A DNA stretch of 6,539 nt from NCBI GenBank assembly GCA_013811855.1, contig JACCUL010000322.1:1-6539 (forward strand). The letters run 5' to 3'. The notes under the pieces are model-generated. The model ran no database searches. It saw nothing but the letters and a program-made list of their open reading frames with translations, and had not been told where the DNA came from. Positions 5,099 to 6,539 of the stretch are shown one piece after another (the first letter of the stretch is position 1; the number at the start of each line of letters is the position of its first letter). Made by a program: the position numbers and the translations under genes. This DNA is from Acidimicrobiia bacterium (lineage in GTDB: Bacteria > Actinomycetota > Acidimicrobiia > Acidimicrobiales > Ilumatobacteraceae).

Positions 5099-6402
5099 CG
5101 CAGGTGATGAGCACGGTGCGCGCCGTCGCGCCGGCGAGCGGGCCGCTCGACGGGATCGTCGACGTGCCGGGCTCCAAGAGCATCGCCAACCGGGCGCTCG
5201 TGTGCGCCGCCCTCGCCGAGGGCCCGAGCCACGTCAGCGGCCTGCCCGACGGCGACGACACCGTCGCCATGGTCCGGGGCCTCGGAGCCCTTGGCGTGGC
5301 GGTCGTCCTCGACGGTACGGCGGCAGCAGTGACCGGGACCGGCGGTGCGCTGCCCGCGGGTCCCGAGCCGGTGCACGTCGACGCCGCGCTAGCCGGTACC
5401 ACGTCGCGGTTCCTGACCGCCGTCGCTGCGCTGGCCCATCGGACGGTCGTCATCGACGGCGCCCCTCCGCTGCGCCGGCGTCCGATGGCGCCGCTCCACG
5501 ACGCGCTGGTCGAGCTCGGCGCTCGTGTCGCAGCGGGCGAGCGCGCCGGTCACCTGCCCGTCACCATCACCGGTGGGCTGCGGCGGGGCGGCACGATCGC
5601 CATGGCCGGCGACGTGTCGAGCCAGTACCTGACGGCCCTGATGCTCGTCGCGCCGCAGCTCGTCAGCGGGCTGCGGATCACGCTGACCACGCCCCTCGTC
5701 TCGGCGCCCTACCTGCACCTGACGGCGGCCGTGATGGCCGACTTCGGGCTCGCCGGGGTGCGCGTCGACGAACGGGCGATCGTGGTCCCCGAGGGTCGCT
5801 ACGTGGGTCGCCCGTACCACGTCGAGCCCGATGCCTCAGCAGCCAGCTACCCGCTCGCCATGGCGGCCATCGCCGGCGGTCGCGTCACCGTGCGCGACCT
5901 GTCGACCGACTCCCGCCAAGGCGACATCGTCGTCGTCGAGCTCCTGGCGGCGATGGGCTGCGCCGTGCGTTCGACGGACGAAGGGATCGAGGTGCGCCGG
6001 GACGCCCACGGTCGCCTGCACGGGCTGGACATCGACATGTCCGCCGTCTCCGACCTCGTGCCGACCGTCGCCGTCCTGGCGACGACGGCGTGCTCGCCGA
6101 CGACGATCCGCGGCGTGGGGTTCATCCGCGCCAAGGAGAGCGACCGCCTCGGCGACCTGGCCGCCGAGCTGAACGCGACTGGGGCCGACGTGACCGTGCT
6201 CGACGACGGGCTGCGCATCACCCCGCGCGCCGGACGCAGGGGCGCCGTCCTCGACCCGCACCACGACCACCGCCTGGCCATGGCCTTCGGGGTGCTCGGC
6301 ACGGCCGTCGCCGGCATCTCGGTGCGCGAACCGGACGTGGTCACCAAGAGCTGGCCGGGCTTCTGGGACAGTCGCGACCAGCTCGCCGGGACCGCCGGTT
6401 GA
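5095..6402 (+). CDS. aroA: 3-phosphoshikimate 1-carboxyvinyltransferase (EPSP synthase)
   Basis: AroA transfers the enolpyruvyl group of phosphoenolpyruvate to shikimate 3-phosphate, the sixth step of the shikimate pathway. The 435-residue product matches family length. In order one sees VPGSKSIANRAL (residues 24-35, with the PEP/S3P-binding Lys28), LAGTTSRFL (99-107), RPMAPLHDAL (129-138), GDVSSQYL (172-179, S3P-binding Ser-Ser-Gln), PDASAASYPLA (245-255), SDLVPTVAVLA (319-329, with the likely catalytic Asp320), RAKESDRL (345-352, with Glu348), HHDHRLAMAF (389-398) and TKSWPGFWD (417-425, with Lys418). All key residues are present. The glyphosate-contact Gly is kept at position 101, but the neighbours differ from the classical NAGTAMRP. 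The GTG at 5095 overlaps the tyrA stop as GTGA; an ATG at 5107, giving 431 residues, is an equally reasonable start. Confidence 0.95.
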   Translation: MTQVMSTVRAVAPASGPLDGIVDVPGSKSIANRALVCAALAEGPSHVSGLPDGDDTVAMVRGLGALGVAVVLDGTAAAVTGTGGALPAGPEPVHVDAALAGTTSRFLTAVAALAHRTVVIDGAPPLRRRPMAPLHDALVELGARVAAGERAGHLPVTITGGLRRGGTIAMAGDVSSQYLTALMLVAPQLVSGLRITLTTPLVSAPYLHLTAAVMADFGLAGVRVDERAIVVPEGRYVGRPYHVEPDASAASYPLAMAAIAGGRVTVRDLSTDSRQGDIVVVELLAAMGCAVRSTDEGIEVRRDAHGRLHGLDIDMSAVSDLVPTVAVLATTACSPTTIRGVGFIRAKESDRLGDLAAELNATGADVTVLDDGLRITPRAGRRGAVLDPHHDHRLAMAFGVLGTAVAGISVREPDVVTKSWPGFWDSRDQLAGTAG

Positions 6403-6406
6403 ACCC

Positions 6407-6539
6407 GTGATCACGCCATCGACCGGTCCGGCGCGCCTGCCGGCATGGCCCGCCGTGCCGCCGACCGTCGACGCCACCGGGACCACTGTCGCCGCGTTCG
6501 ACGTCGACGGCACGCTGGTCACCGGCGATTGCGTCGTGC
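6407..6539 (+). CDS. HAD-superfamily phosphatase (N-terminal 44 codons; 3' end off the window)
   Basis: The frame opens with GTG at 6407, 4 nt after the aroA stop, and runs off the right edge. Residues 27-44 read TVAAFDVDGTLVTGDCVV, the first HAD motif, DxDGT(L/V), which carries the nucleophilic Asp and the acid/base Asp. The following xxGDCVV resembles SerB-like subfamily IB hydrolases, which dephosphorylate small phosphorylated metabolites. The first 26 residues are Pro/Thr-rich and look unlike a HAD core, so a GTG at 6455 could be the true start. The close spacing suggests co-transcription with tyrA-aroA. The substrate cannot be told from this fragment; a link to aromatic metabolism is only a guess from position. 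Confidence 0.75.
   Translation, partial: MITPSTGPARLPAWPAVPPTVDATGTTVAAFDVDGTLVTGDCVV

Noticed and set aside
5202..6410. Plus-strand open frame of 402 codons inside aroA
   Set aside because: The product is almost all Arg/Pro/Ala/Gly, typical of an alternate frame of a GC-rich gene; aroA in the other frame has all its family motifs.
1..6539. Mobile element, CRISPR array, tRNA, riboswitch, toxin-antitoxin or defence genes
   Set aside because: No regularly spaced repeats, transposase motifs, cloverleaf-like sequence or known riboswitch core was seen, and every long gene is a housekeeping or transport family.

Overview
This is a very GC-rich window with dense genes and short intergenic gaps. 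GTG and TTG starts are used next to ATG, few genes have a Shine-Dalgarno sequence, and -10-like TAnnnT hexamers lie just upstream of several starts. With the scpA-scpB-rluB order, this fits a high-GC actinobacterium, perhaps an acidimicrobial lineage. The lineage is inferred, since no taxonomic marker is present. All recognised proteins are chromosomal housekeeping types. I see no phage, transposase, CRISPR, plasmid, rRNA or tRNA sequence.

Layout. The minus-strand unit reads leftwards from about 1784. It holds a possible leader peptide of 28 codons (two of them Trp), then trpS (tryptophanyl-tRNA synthetase), then the first 237 codons of a DinF-like MATE transporter cut by the left edge. The plus-strand unit starts at 1842: scpA and scpB (condensin partners of Smc), rluB (23S rRNA pseudouridine synthase), then a long perfect palindrome. 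A second group follows: tyrA (prephenate dehydrogenase with an ACT domain), aroA (EPSP synthase) and the first 44 codons of a HAD phosphatase cut by the right edge. No gene-free stretch exceeds 300 bases; the longest is the divergent trpS/scpA region at 1689-1841.

How the genes work together. ScpA and ScpB form the kleisin/kite part of Smc-ScpAB, and RluB modifies 23S rRNA; this trio is a common bacterial neighbourhood. AroA makes EPSP on the way to chorismate, and TyrA takes prephenate towards tyrosine, so these two form an aromatic amino acid unit. The divergent TrpS consumes tryptophan, so the locus has an aromatic theme on both strands.

The points most worth a second look are in the non-coding parts. 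They are (1) a short ORF with two Trp codons whose TGA overlaps the GTG start of trpS and whose ATG lies 7 nt after a TAGCGT box, suggesting a leader peptide; (2) a perfect 21-bp inverted repeat that contains the rluB stop codon and ends 17 nt before the tyrA -10 box, with no T-tract; and (3) matching TAGCGT boxes facing outwards in the trpS/scpA gap. I found no convincing new defence or mobile system.
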